Below, in pieces: positions 12,601 through 27,600 of a DNA stretch of 64,000 nt. How positions within the stretch are numbered: position 1 is the stretch's first letter; each line of letters starts with the position of its first letter. The stretch spans positions 372,001-436,000 of the forward strand of contig JAQGDQ010000114.1 of NCBI GenBank assembly GCA_030141605.1, written 5' to 3'. The stretch is from Tubiluchus corallicola. Taxonomy: Eukaryota; Priapulida; Priapulimorpha; Priapulimorphida; Tubiluchidae. The notes beneath the pieces were generated by a model. That model searched no databases, was not told the origin of the DNA, and worked only from the letters and a program-made list of their open reading frames with translations. The translations under genes were made by a program, and so were the position numbers.

Positions 12601-15600
12601 CTATAAACCTCGTTAAGCTTGTCTTTCTTTATTTTAGACGACTACACTTAAAGAGTTTTCTCAAGTGCACCTATTTCTTCTCTGCACTCTTTTTCCCTTT
12701 TTTAGCTTTTCTCCTTTCCTTGCTTTTTCATCTCTCCTACTTCTTCCCTTTCATACTGTCTTTTTTGTTTTACTTTTACTCTGTATTCCTTTTAAAATTT
12801 TTAATTTTATTTTTCTCCATTTTTGATAAAACGAGAAGCATTATTTGCAATCTGCAATATCCATATGCATTTCTAAATTTTTACTATGATTATGTTTATA
12901 TTAAGTTGTGGAAAAGTAAACTGTTACCCTATTTAGCATTCGCCTTTATATTGGCAAGTTAGTAATTTATCTGCACATAACTGGCCATCTGACTGCTCCA
13001 GTAACACACTTGTACTGATATTAACTATTAATTTATATCTTACAAAACACTCTCTGGTTGTGTTTAATTTAAGGAGTTTTTATTCCCTCAGTGTATGACA
13101 TTTTCAGTTTTATCCCCTGGGCATTTATATCCACTTATATTGAATAGGCTTTCGATGCACTTTAAAATTTTCTACCTTGAACAATTAACATATTTAAAGT
13201 AACAGCTATTTTTTGTACAAGTTATCAACTTACATTCTGCTGTCAATTACAAAGTTAGAAATTAAAAAACTCAAAAAAATCTGCTAAAAGTCTAATTTAA
13301 AATGGCTTCATTATGTTAATGTTCGCGTTTTCTGCTGTTAGATGTAGTCCAACGTGCAAGGAAATGAAGTTATAATACTTGCTTTGCATATTTACATTCA
13401 GCTGTCCATGAAAGATAATTTGGCTTCATCACAAAAATTATTTTTATAGGTACTAAAGTTTGCCAAACTGCTGAGTGTTTTGTTTATTGGAGAGATGATC
13501 GTTTGAAGGTGACATGGGGTCTTAATTTTACATCTCCTATCGATGCTGCTCATTTTAGGGATACTTGCTCAGTAAGTCCACTTTAAAGTAGTGAGTAGCA
13601 AATAGACATTGCTATCGATATAATCATCTTTGCGTATGTATACGTTCTACTTGTATCTATTTGGAATGAGCTAGTTGTTTAAAATAACTGAATTTCTAAG
13701 CATGACTGTAGTAGCACTTGTGTAATATTTGAATTTACAATTCTTTAAATTGTTAACACTTGGCCAGGGTGATATCATGTTAAGGCACTTTGCAAAAAAC
13801 AAATTAAAAGCATTTCTGCAAGCAAATGCTCCAGTTGTCTTGCGTAGTCATAAAACCTTACCAATGTCTGATCTGAAAGAGTTTGAAGAGTAAATGATCT
13901 GTTGCTATATAATTAATTCAGCTTGGCTAAGTTTGTTTTTTAGTTTTGTTTTATTTTTAATTTTGCAGACAACAATACAGAGATTTGCGAGGCGGGCCTC
14001 ATCTGCAACATCACTGAAGATGGAACCTCCTAGCAAAGTACCTAAGTTTTTTCTTACTATACTATATCTAAATTACATTTTACTATATTTACATGATGTT
14101 TCAACTATTGTTATATAACCATAAGGGTGCGCACAAAAAAGATAGTATAAAGGCATATGCAGTCGATGAACAGCAATATTTTTATTAACACGTCATTGAT
14201 TTAGGTAAAGGTTGTTCAAATAAATATTTTCCTATTGTTTGGTTTGCCAATTGATTTTTTTCTTCATTTCTTCATTTTTGTGTTTGCTATTATTGAGTGT
14301 TTTCTGCAAAAGGGAGACTACTAATTTTCATAAGCCATGTTTTTGTACATAGCGTTTAAGAAAACCAGAAAAATTTGGAACATCATCTACCCCAAACTCT
14401 CCATCACATTGTGGTATGCATCATGGTGTCTATGACAACTGGGTATCTGAGAACACACCTCACATTGAAGTAACAACACCTACAACTGCTAGTAATTCAC
14501 CGATTAGATCAGCTACGATGGGTAACTTGAACAGTGCAACAAAATCAGCAGGTACGTTTAAAACTATATTAAGTTTTTTGCTTCTAATAGATTTTTTACT
14601 GTTATCCATGTTCTTTGTTCCATCACTTCGAACAAGTGCACACTTTTGTGCGTAATGGAAATGGAAAAGTATTAATTCTTAAATCCACACTGTGGCTAAA
14701 ACAAAATACCCTTTGAGAGATACCCTTGAGTAAGTCCTATGTACTTACCTTGCAAATGCATTTTATCCAAAGCATTCTCAAATCAATGAAACAATGGCAT
14801 TATGCATGGACTGATAAACTCATAAAAAGAACAGAAACTTGTACAACTGAATCGTGGTTTAATGACCTAAGCCAAAACTTACCCATTCTTCTTGAAACCA
14901 TTTTATAGGAAAATGTTTCATGGATTAAATTTTTTCTAAGGAATTACTTTCAACTCATAATAATCAAACTAGGTTTATCACTAGAGCATGTTATAGATAG
15001 TTTGTAATGTGCCATTTGAACAAGGGCATGATTTAATTTCTTTTCACTTTTTTGGCAGTTCCTGAAATAGCAAAGGTGAAATCTGCCACTCTTCCATGCC
15101 ACCTACAATCTTTCTCAAATGAAAGTATGCAACAGCATCATAGATCATCTTATGAAACAATGGCTGCAGGCAAATTGCCATTATGCGGTACATTTGCACC
15201 ACACCCTTGCATTAAGCCAACACAAGGAATGAGTCAATCAACTCGACCAATAACGATGCAACAAAGGCCAGCAAGTGCCATGGGAGGCGCGCAGAGGATA
15301 ACACCATTATCACTGAATCAGCCCTGGCAGTCGGCATCCAATCTAAGTCAAATGCAGCGGTCGGTCTCTGCACTAGGACATGAGAAATGTATTGCAATTA
15401 ATCAGTCCTTGCGCCGTGGAACATCATTAGACCAATCCAATATACAAAACTCAGCAAAACCAACTAGACCTTCATCTGCAATGAGTTATCCTATATCCAT
15501 AGTAAAACAACCAGGTAAATTTTAAGTGCTTTTCTCCAGCAAATTATTACACTGATGTAAAATTCCTTTTATTTGAACTTATACCAGAAAAAGATCGATA

Positions 15601-18600
15601 TTTTCTTGACAACTGTTTTATAATAAAAACACATTTTCTTGACAACTTTTTTATAGTAAAAACAATCCTAACAGCTATTTTCTCATTCCTGTTATATAGC
15701 AAATTGCAGTAGAAAGAATTTACTATAGTCATGTTAGTACCTGTTGGACATTAATATACATATTAAATTCACAGTTTTGCTAACTATAACTGTGAGTTAG
15801 TACAGAAACTGCATATATCTAGGAAACGATAAGTTAAACTAGTACTTGTTCATGCCTATTAAATTTTATTTTTTTTAGCATAGTTTAGTAGCTCATGTGT
15901 TGGCTATTATAAAGTGTACTTATCTAGGTTAAGGTTATTTAATTTTCATCTTTGGTAGATTACATGTTTTGTCAAAGATAGAACCTATATGCTAAGATGT
16001 GCAAGCAACAGTTCCATATTCAGTTATACTGTTTATGTTGTTTTTTCAGAACTGAGACAGGCTCAAAGTGAAGAAACTGTATTTAAACCCACTAGCCATC
16101 CAGAAATAACTAAACCTCCAAGAACAATGTATCGACCAGGTCCATTACTCCTTGGTTCTGTAGGCCATGATTCGTCTACTGATGAGAAAATTTTAGAACA
16201 GCAGGATTCAATTGTTGTTAACGGCACAACTCTACACTTGCCTGCTTCGCCATTTGATGTCGACAGCTTCACTTTGCAAAAGATGCTAAAATCACTTCCA
16301 CCATCTCCTGCAACAACGTCTCACAATGCTTCTCCAGAAAATCAGTTAAACTTTCCGGAATCTAATCCATCTTTACTGCAAGAAGTTATTAAAGCCGCTA
16401 ATGAAATTGCAGAGAGAGTTGGTAGGGCTTGTAATGATGATAGGAAATTATCAAATGAATTGAAATCTAGTCAAAGTATGCAAAAAACAAATGTGCCCGT
16501 TAATGTACCGTATAGTGAACTTGATACAAAAGTTTGTAAAACTACTAGTGATGCATTTGATGCTAGCAGCATGTTGATGGAATACGAGGCTCAACTACGG
16601 GATATTCTAGCAAGTGGACTTGATCAGTTTGAAGATAATGACAAACTGAGCCCAACCGAGCTTTTATCATCATTTCATTTGTCAGACAGTATTGACTTTA
16701 GTGATCTCGGTAGTACGCAATCAGTGAATGAACCTCAAGTAACAAGAGAAAGACCCGCATCCGAGAGCAGCGGTAGAGTTGCTACTTACTCGGAAGTGAG
16801 CACTAGGGTCACGAGGACTCCTAGTGAGTGCAGCAGTTGTTCGACGGGTAATTCCAGTGACAAACGGCGGACAATGTTGACAGTGGAGGGGGAAGCAAGT
16901 TATCAGGTATGTGTATTCGTTTTTTTAAGTACTGTCTTAAAACTGCTTATTTTGCATTATGGTTTGCTAGGTTGCATTAGTCTCATCTTTTATAGAAAAA
17001 TATGTGAAACTATTGACACAAGTTAACGATATAAACATTAGGTTGCATTTGTCATATGGCTAACCTTGCAAGAGGAAGAAGCAAACCACTGGGACCATGC
17101 TCACAACCAGAACTCAGTTATTATTGAAAAATAATTTCAAAATGGTAGCCCAGCGATTGCAAGCCCATTAAATTTGTGCATCTATGTTTGAGAGAAAAAA
17201 ATGGGTTTATTACAGCATTATATACATTTTCAGTCTTTGTAAATATATCTTTGTCAATTTTGTCTTCCACAAACATTGCAGTAACACCCAAATTAAAAAT
17301 TTACAGACAATTATTGGTGACTTAATGTCAATAAACAATAAGTAAGAAAAAAATACTACCAAATGGTAGATTGGTATTTTGATAAATCTAAGAAATACAT
17401 TTTCAATTTCTTTTGCAAGGATTTATATGGTTACTTGAATACACAAAATAATTATTTGTTTTGACAAATATTTTCTGTTACTGTGCCACTTTTCATTTAT
17501 ATAGTTATTGTAACAGAAACAGTATTATGTAATTAATGATAGCATAATTTTTATGTCCATAAAATGTAAGAAATTGTAGAGCTAACAATAATTTGGCAAT
17601 TTACCTAAAAAGACACTTATAATTTTTTTCTGTAGACTTCTAATATAAATTTATGATATAATTATATGTAAGATACAGTTATTTTCATCTTTGTTTGTTA
17701 TAGTTATCAGATGAAGATGAAGACGATTCAATGTGTAGTGAAGACACTGCAGATGGTAATATTTGTCCTTTCTTGACTCGTTCTCCAGCAAGCCAAAGTG
17801 TGAAGTCTGGAGTTGTGCGAAAATCTGGGTGTGCCTAAATAGTAGTTTTTTTAAAATTTTATACTATTAATAGGATAATTACGCAAACTTTTGTACAAAG
17901 AATGAAGTTAATCATTTATTGCAACTTGTGTACCATAATTTGCTTTTTAACACACACTTTTTCATAGAACTTTTCAAATTCATTATTTGGCTACATATAT
18001 GTTTATCTGCTGCTTGATCATTTACAAATTCTGATTCCAGGTGGTTGTCTGTTAAAAATTGTTTAAAACCTAAAAAGCGTAAAGTTGAACTAGCACCCAA
18101 GCGTGGCTGGAAAAAATACTGGGTATGCCTTCGAGGATCACTCATTATGTTCTACGTCATCAACCATAGTGGTAGAGAGCCAATAACGGAGGACAGTGCT
18201 TCAAAACACGTACTTCCAATAGAAGATGGCCTTGCTCAACCTCTTCCTGAGCATCCTAGAAAGGAGAATATTTTTTGCGTGAGCAACAATCTTGGTGATA
18301 CTTTTCTCTTCCAGGTAGGGTATTTATTCATGGCATTATCTTCTTCCTGGCAGTGTATTTATTGATATTATCTGACTGAATTCCTGCAATAAGTTATAAG
18401 GCATATGAATCAAGTAGATTAGATATTTTACTGTGTGAACAGTTTACTTATGCTGCGTCAAAAATGTTCTTATTTGAGTTTTGTTAATTTTCATTAGAAA
18501 TCAGAACATAAACAAGCATCTGCATTTTTAAGTGAGTGCATCTTCATAGTTTGACATGACATGTTATTCAGCACTTTTCAGGATTGTCTGCTGCTAGTCT

Positions 18601-21600
18601 ACTACTAACGTTGAATAGTTGAAATGAGACCAAAACCTAAAATATTATAAGATAGATAGCCATAGGTAGTGTTGCAGACAAAATTGGCCAAAAGCAGTTT
18701 TCTCAGCTTGTGCCTGTTCATTTACTAACCAGAGAGTTTTGCTTTGCTACAGTCGCCAAACATGCACTGTGTGACCACTCAGCTATATCATTTGGTATTA
18801 TAAAACTTATTAAAGCTAGCTGATAAGTCAGTATTGATTGAGAATTACGTATAAAACCTTATATTTAGATAAAAGTTAATCAGTTTCTAAACAGGCTCTA
18901 ATAATTATAATGTATGCCTCTTGCTGCTTAATAAGCTGTTAAAATACAAACTTTAGTATTGCTAGTTTTTTTATAATCTACAAACATGATTGTACTTGAT
19001 CTTCTGAAAATTTCCTTACATCAATGTCAGAGTTTTTTGTGTGCAATCATGGTTGCGCATTCGTTTTTACAGAGGAAACTGCTTCATTGTGTCAGACATG
19101 ACTGATTGACGCATGTAGATCAATCATGTTGATAACTGTGAACCTCTTCTTATTTGTTGATTTTAGGCCAAATCAATGGCAGACCTCGAAAGCTGGATTA
19201 CGGCTATTCATACGGCATGCGCTTCAACATTTGCTAGAAATCAAGGAAAAGACAGCATATTGAGATTACTGAAAAATGAAATTGAATGCATGGAAAAAGA
19301 AATTGATACAGTAAGACATTTTCACACCTTTTTACAGGACTTTACTTCTTGTTTCTTCTCTGTTTCCCTTTCTTAATATTGTAATTTATGCAAATTTACT
19401 GGTCCAATTTGATTGGTCTAAGGCAATTGCCTTGCAAAAGGCTCCTGATTCAAATCCATGCTACATTCCAACTTTTTTCACATTTTTTTCTTTCAAGTTT
19501 GGTATCAACTTTAATTACTTGTGAGTTTGTACCATCCTTAATAATAATCTTGACATTATTTTATTTTTCTGTGAGTTTCATATTTAGCCTACATTTCAGT
19601 TTTATTTATTGTGTCACTGCAAATGCTAGTTTGTTTATATGTTCCAAACACTAGTTAAACAGTTATTAAAATTTAAAAAATGTATTTAGGATGTGAGAAT
19701 GAAAAAGATGGCTGAGTTACAGCTGACTGTTGTCGACGATCCTAGAAGTAAACTTGCAATACAAAAGCAAATACTGCAGTGGGAGGAGCATTTAGAAAAA
19801 CAGTTTGTTGATCAATACAGGCTTCGTTGTTACATGGCCTCATTACAGGGTCAGGAGTTGCCAAATCCAAAAGTAAAGTGATTACTAAAATCAATTTTGA
19901 ACTGAAAGTTAATAAATATTTTTCCTTTTCTTCATTTTATTGCATCATGTTCTGCTACTTTGTATGGAATACTTTTCTTATTTTTAATTAAGTGAACCAA
20001 GCAAACTGTTTGATGAACTTGTGTATTTTCAATATGTGAGGATACATCAAGATGCCAGTTGCTCAAAAACGGAAATTATTTCTATTTAGAACAACTGGCA
20101 ATAGCGACTAACATGTATTCGTCAGTCATGTTACCGGGACCTGTGATCACGTGATGACATTCTGCCTTATTTGTGTAATGCAACGGTTGTATAATTATGA
20201 AACAGCTGTTAAAATACATGTCCGAAATCTATACTAAACACAATTATAATTTAAGTTCATGAAATTAAATTCTTTTGTTTAAAAAAATGTAACAATTTCC
20301 TTTCACAAGTTTACAATCTTTTCAGCAAGAAACAAAGCCAGTCATTAACTTTCAGTTTAATTGTTTCTAAGATTTGGTGAAAATCAATGTGACAAATATG
20401 CCTAAAAATTCTGAAACTTTAAAATAAAGACAGAATCCGGATGAGGGAAGTAATCAACATCTATTACGAGTATATAAAATGGCAGGCACAAAAATTTTGT
20501 CTAGATTACCCTACATGTATAATGAGAAAGTGAGTGCTAAATAAATAAACACAAATACCTTTTTGCCAGAGATTTAAACAAAATTGCATTACTTTTTTTG
20601 TTTTATTATATTGCGGTTGCTTTCTAATGCTTGTTTACATATACATGATTGCATGCAGACGCCAGTTGCTAATCATTATTGCTTTGGTTTGTCGTCAGAA
20701 CACTGGTTGCTAATTGCCTTGGTGTATCATAGGCTTTAGACACCCTGCAGTGCTACAGTTAATTTGAGATACAGAATGATATCACCAGAGGGTAATAATT
20801 GTGTCTTTAATAAGTCCTATTCTAAGATGAATCATTTTCAAAAATGTTTTTCAGGTATGTTATATATGATAGACCAAGCAACTAATGAATAATTGAGTTT
20901 TGTTCTACTCATTAAATTTTATAATAATTTCAAGTTTTTTGTTTTTTCACGTGGTTTTTACATTTCTTACTTATCAGAGCGTGATTCTGATTATTGCAGT
21001 ATACTTCATTTGGTGCTTTTAATTAATGTCATAGAACAGAAGGTAATGATTCCATAGAGCAAATTCTGAAATCTACTGAAGTTTTAAATATTTGTGCATT
21101 CTTTATTTGAATGTAATATTATTGTGAAGAATATCTGGGGGGCAAATTGATAGATATGTCACCTTTTTTTCACTCTCACTATAAGGGCATCTGAACCCAC
21201 CAAAACAGTAGGACTTGAAACACACTTTAAAATATACTTGATATTGCTTTAAATATTTCCATTGCTGTCAATGGAAATCATTTCAATGGAAAAGTTTTAT
21301 GAAGAAATTATCCTCTTTCTAAATTTTTCTTGTGAAGAAATTTTTGATATTTATATATATTTCAGAATCTACTTAGCTGTGTTTCTCGTCAGACCAAGAA
21401 TGCCTTAAACAAATTAGGGATATTTTCTGCGTCAGCTGTGCATGCTCATGTGTGTGCACGTTCGTCATCGACCATGACAACAAGATCAAAAAGAAGAAAT
21501 GAAATGCAAAGTAAAGCAATATCACCAAAGGGAACACCAAGGTAAAGTTTACATATCTATTTTGTTTTGCCAATTTCTAGAAAATACTTGGTTTCTGATA

Positions 21601-24600
21601 CTGATTTAATGTTTGCGTGCAAGGTTAAAACTATAAAATATTGATTTATGAATGTGTTCACAGGCTTCATGTTAACTGTAAAACAATTACTTTACTTCCT
21701 GGAAGATGGTTTTTTGGAATTAGGTTCTTTTGTCTTTTGTCTTTTTTGAATTCCATACTGCTATTTTCTGAGTTTGTAGGAACTTTGTAATTTTTCCATG
21801 AAAAAAATGTCTGAACGAAGATTGTTTAAACTTAATAAGGTAATATTTTAGTGCTGCTTCTAAATCTTTTACGATATTTATACTACAGACATCTAAATCC
21901 AGACCTAGTCTTTATGCTAGGTTGTTATATATATTCTGTATACTATGCTGTAACGAATTTGAATATACAATGCAAAACATGAAAGGAGCCTGCTGTCTAC
22001 TTGGCAAAAGGACTGCATTTAAACCGAGATACTTCAAATTCATTTCACTGAAGTTAAAAATGTGCATTTTCTGTCATGTTTTTTTGGAGTAGCTTTTATG
22101 ATGTCTAAAGCATAGACTGTTTGTGCAGCACCAGGACTTTTTGTCCAGATCCTGGTCTACCCACTGTAAATGGTGGTTGAAATCGTGTCTGGTTTCCTTC
22201 ATGTGTCCAGTTTCCGGCATCCAGTGACCTGGGTATTTGTTTCCATAATTTTCAAGCAGCTGATATTGTCAAAAATTGCTCGCCGAAATTTTGTCTTTTA
22301 TGTTGAGTTTAAAGCAACATTGTAAGTAAGAAATATTTGAAGGTGCTATTAGTTAAAAATAACTGACCTAATTACAAATTTGTGTTTAGTATGTTGGGTA
22401 ACACATACATTGCCATTAAACATTAAGTATTTGACAGTTGCACTACATTTTGCACTTTTACTTTAAAAGTACTTGGTAATTGACTTACCTTTCTGCACTG
22501 TATTATGCATTATGCAGTTAAGAATGTCAATGCTTCTGCATTATTAATAACTCTGTGATTTGTATTCTACAGTAAGTTGTCAGTACACTGTATAGATCAC
22601 AGTAGTCAAAACGGCAAAGTGTTAACTGAAAGCAATATTGATGAACAGCTTGTGATAACACCAGATGGCACGCTGAAGCTGGGTGAAACGCTGCTCAGAG
22701 TCAGCATGCCGGGAAATCAGGTATATTATCGATTTTTTACTGAAAAAAACTGTTTTCTGAAATTATGTGGTTCATAATTGATAAACGGTTTTTGAAAATA
22801 GGTTTATTAAGTTTCATTTTACTCAGTATGCTAGTTGCTATTCCTCAGTTTTCTGTCTTTTTTTGAAAGCGAGAGTTTATTTATTAAACTTTGTAAGTTT
22901 AAATGTCTCAAACATGTATTAATTTTTAGAGCATAACTTTGAATTTAAAAGAGGGAATGAGAGTGAATGATGTACTCCATGCCTGCTGCATTCAAAGGCA
23001 CATGCATCCAGATGATTACTATGTGAAGTTAAGAAGACCAGATGCACCTGATTTATTTTTTGTGCCTGATAGGACTGCAGTGTTGGAAAAACTGGTAAGA
23101 AAACAACGATGTGATTGCACTGCTTTGTGCCAGTAATGCATTTAATGTGTTTTATATTGATGCTGTCATTCTGTTACATATTAACAATTCTTGCAGGCTG
23201 CTTTCTTGTTTCTCAGGTATACGATGCAGTGGAAATTGTCGAAAAAATTAAGTACCAAGTTGAGTTAATTCGAATCACCAAAAGCCAGTCATTTGGCTTT
23301 ACAGTCGAAGCTGAACTAAGTGAAAGCCCTGGACACGAACACGAACTTCGAGTATTTGTGAAATCAACACAGCCTGGAGAACTTGCCCATAATAAAGGTT
23401 AGTAATACTAGTAATCTGTATGTAATGCAATCATTGCAAACAGTTTAGAGTCAGGCAGCTGGGATCTTAAGGCTGGAGACAGGTTCAAGTAATGTGGACA
23501 AAATTGAATGGATTTTAATATTTGACTAGTGTCTCCTTTAGTATCTTGAATTTGTGTAGCAGCATTCCAGTCCCGATAATGCATTTACATCATCATATTA
23601 AGTGTGCCACACTGGTGCACAAAAACAGTAATAAAGCCTGTGCCTTCTGTTCAGGGGACCTAATATTTTTGTGGATTTTGCTAATGGTTATGGATATTGG
23701 ATCTAACCAGGAATAAGTATAGCTGTAATTGATTATTGTGTTGCATTTCTGATCAGCTGTTGCTAGTTTTTGCATTTTGTTTCTGTAATAATATTCCTAT
23801 ATTGTTGTTTCCAAATACTTTTTGTAAAAGCATAATCAAAAGCTACATGTAAAGAATCACACCAGCACAGTTCTTAGTTAGTAAACTGATTCATTCTTAT
23901 GTCATGTGGTGTAATGCAGGTATGACACCTGGCGATGAAATTCTCACAATGAATAGCCAAGCAGTCAAAGATCTTGACATGCTGTATGTGGAGAGTTTAA
24001 TAGATCAAAGTTTGTCACTATGTTTGACGTTCCGAGGTTACCAAACACGAGGCCATCATTTGATTTCTGGAGAACACCAGAAACATAGTACACCAGTAAC
24101 TGCCAATACTGACTCTTACATCAACAAAATGATGATTCCTGCACCTCCCCAGCAGTCCTCACTTTCAGATGAGGATATCGGTGATCTTATTGTGCCAGCA
24201 CCAGGTAAGTAAGTTGTTACTTGTCTAAGATTTTGAAGTCTTTGTCTTTCTCAATCAGTAAAAAGCCTTCACCAAGCCAAAAAGGTATTGCCCAGGCCCA
24301 AAAGGTATGGAGTGGAAAAGTTGCACCATTCTGTGCAGAATTTTTGGGCCACATTTTAGGCGGTCTTTTATTTTCAGAAATGTCTGTCTGATTTAGAAAT
24401 ATTAGGTAAAACAGGGTTGAAAAAGGAAGGAAGAAAGAGAAAAAGAAGGTAGCTAGTAAGGAGAGAGAGAGAGAGAGAGAGAGAGTGAGAGAGAGAGAGA
24501 GAGAGAGAAATGACGAAAAATAAAATGGAAGCAATATTGGTATCTTTGGAGTTCTTGGGTTCCTGGGGATTGGGTTTTCCCACGAAATTATCAGCATTCT

Positions 24601-27600
24601 TCTAATGTCATTGTTATCATTTTAGTTGCTGAGATTTTTTTATTTTTTTGTAAATTTCCATGTAGTGATTTGATGTCAGATATAAACTAACATAACTGCT
24701 TATGTTTCTGCTTTATAAATATTCAGATCAAAATGGGACAGAGAAACGTAACGAGAAACATGGCATCTCACCAGATCCAGTTAATAAATTACTTCAAGTA
24801 AGGAAAACTTGTTTTAGCAATATTTAATGTCCCATAGATGTATCGTTTTAAGTACCGTAAAAAGATGAATTGATGAATATGCTTTGATAACAAAATTTCA
24901 AAATCTGACTGAATGAAAATCAAGGTTTTTTATATAATGCTATTATCAAAATGCTTTGCTTCTATTATTAATTATTCATGATCTTTTCTACATATTTTCA
25001 GCAATTCTTATCCTAAGTGCGATTTCACATTATTATACATAAACTGAATAGTCAGCATGGCAGTAGATCAAATGGGAACACTCGAGCTTTTTTGTTCTGT
25101 TTGCTCTGACTTTGAATATTTTTGACTCATGTTAACTGTTAATTATAATGATTAAGTAAATTAGTCAGCCCTAAATGTAAAGTGAACATTGTAATTTAAA
25201 ATGTTACATAAGTATGTAGACTTGTCTTTCTAATTTCGCACAAACCTAAATTCAAAATTGTGTTGTGTTATTATCTGTGTTCTGTTTTTTTCTCTATATT
25301 AACAGAGTGCTAATCAAGTAACACTGATGTGTGGTCTTGGTGATTCACCTAGCAGTAGGGCTCTTAACAGTCCATCATCACCAACAATGAGAACATTAAC
25401 GCATACAGAAAAACTTATTAAAGTTATTTCAGAGCTACTGGAAACAGAGCGAGCATATGTAAAGGTACAAACGAGACTTCTTGTATGTGATTAGATTTTG
25501 TAATGGAAACGAGCTATTATGCAACAAAACACTGCTCAAGATGCCCAAGACTAAGACTTTAGTATGCTCTCGTAAAAGTAATATAAAGCATAAAAAGGTC
25601 CTAAAACTACAACTGTTAATTTTCTTTTAAAAATTTTTGGTTATGACATTGTGTTTCTAAATTCCTTTTGTACATTTTTTTACATTATTGTTTTTATTAA
25701 CGTAAGTGTTTACAACTATAGTTTTAACATTTGATTTACAGTGAAGTGGTGCTCATAGTTACTGCACCTCAAGCCTTCTTTCTTCTTTGCTCTTATTTTT
25801 AGCTGCACTGATTATTAGGACTAAAACATGTATCAAATGAAGCTGTAATCAGGAAAAATTATGCTACAAATCATTCTGTACATGTTAAGATATTCACGCT
25901 ATCTAATTCCAAGGACTAATTGGCACATGATTGTTAACTGGTGCTAAAGCATTCTTTGTGTCATTTTAGATTTCTGACTTGTATATTCTATTTTCTAGGA
26001 TTTAAACTTTCTCTTGGATTGCTACCTCCTGCCTTTAAAACAAGAATCTTTCTTGTCAAATGATGAGATTGAAGCACTGTTTGGCAATATTCAAGAAATA
26101 GTTCAATTTCAACGATTGTTTCTGCAAAGTCTGGAGGAAGCTTTCCAATCAGAGCAAAACTTTTACAACTATGATGAGCCACGCCAGTTCACGGTATGTT
26201 AGGGAAAGATTTTCTCATCTCGTTTCGATGAGCAAGAAAACATTTTGTAGGAGAATTTTGTTTTATTTTTTTAATTTAGTGGCTTTTACATGTGAGGAAA
26301 TCACAACCAAAAATTATTTCTATCACTTTTAATTTACAAAATGTCTTGATGTCTTTTTTTCAGAGAATATTGTTTTCTCTTGGAGGCTCATTCTTATACT
26401 ATGCTAGTCATTTTAAGCTGTACAGCTCATTTTGTGCCAGTCATTCTAAAGCACAAAAAGTGCTCCAACCAGGTAAGTAGCTTTAACTATTTGCTTATTT
26501 ATTTACCTGTTTCTTCTTGATTTTTTATGGTGTTAATGCACAGCTGCAGCTGATAGAATAACAGACATTCTTCCTTTCCTTGCATCTTGAATCTTTCTCA
26601 GTCTATAGATTAAAAGGATTAGACATTATTCAAAACATAAAGTAATTTGTAATGTAATATGAATTTTCTGACTTGTTTTCACTCTTAGCTGATGATAATC
26701 AAGCATTTATGGAGTGTCTATCTTCAAGAAATCCAAACTAACAGCATTCTTGTACACTATAGTCCTACCGTATTAAGCCAATACAGAGAATTCTAAATTA
26801 TCCGTTACTGCTGGCTCAGTTTGATTAAAAGGATTAGACATTATTCATAACGTAAAATAATTTGCAATTTAATATGAATTTTCTGACTTGTTTTCACTCT
26901 TAGCTGACGATAACCAAGCATTTATGGAGTTTCTGTCTTCAAGAAATCCAAACCAACAGCATTCTTGTACATTAGAGTCCTACCTCATTAAGCCAATTCA
27001 GAGAATTCTAAAATATCCGTTACTGCTGGCTCAGTTAAAGTCTCTTACCGAACTGGACACAGATGAACATTATCATTTGTCAGGTAAGAAGTTCGAAATC
27101 TATGTTTTACGTAAAGTCAACACTGTGTCTTCACCATTATTGTTACGAAACTAGCGATTTTTCATTGCTTATGTGCTCTCTCTCTCTCTCTATAATTAAT
27201 AGCAACTGCATTTAATTTGAGTGCAAATGCATTGTTGACACCATGCCGCTTAAAGAATTTTCCAAATAAAACTATACTTAAGCATCGCAAAATCTGTCAC
27301 ATCTTGGTTAGAAATGAATTTTCTGGAAAATGATCACAATGGTATAACAAACCTCACCGAGTGTGGTGTAGATCTCCAGCACACCTTTTCCAATATTATT
27401 ATTACATATCGCTAATGCATTATTTTTGCAATTTTTTTTTGTTGACAGAAGCGCTACGTGAAATGGAAGCAGTAGCAAATCATATTAATGAAATGCAACG
27501 GATTTATGAAGAATATGGGGAGGTTTTTGAAGGTCTAGTGCAGCAGCATCTGCAAACTTCAAAGCAGGTAAATATCGTTCCTGAATCTCATTTGATTTCA

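Noticed and set aside
12411-12962. 183-codon open frame with membrane-like composition
   Set aside because: Poly-pyrimidine low-complexity DNA inside a sif intron gives Phe/Leu/Ser runs. There is no conserved feature.
20053-20097. Small MITE with TGCCAGTTG/CAACTGGCA ends
   Set aside because: It is only about 45 bp with no target duplication; the inverted words may be chance.
24217-24597. Ser/Leu-repeat open frames on the - strand
   Set aside because: Created by the (GA)n microsatellite in sif intron 16.
26689-26822. An additional sif exon before exon 21
   Set aside because: Two in-frame stops and no donor; it is the broken copy of a tandem duplication.
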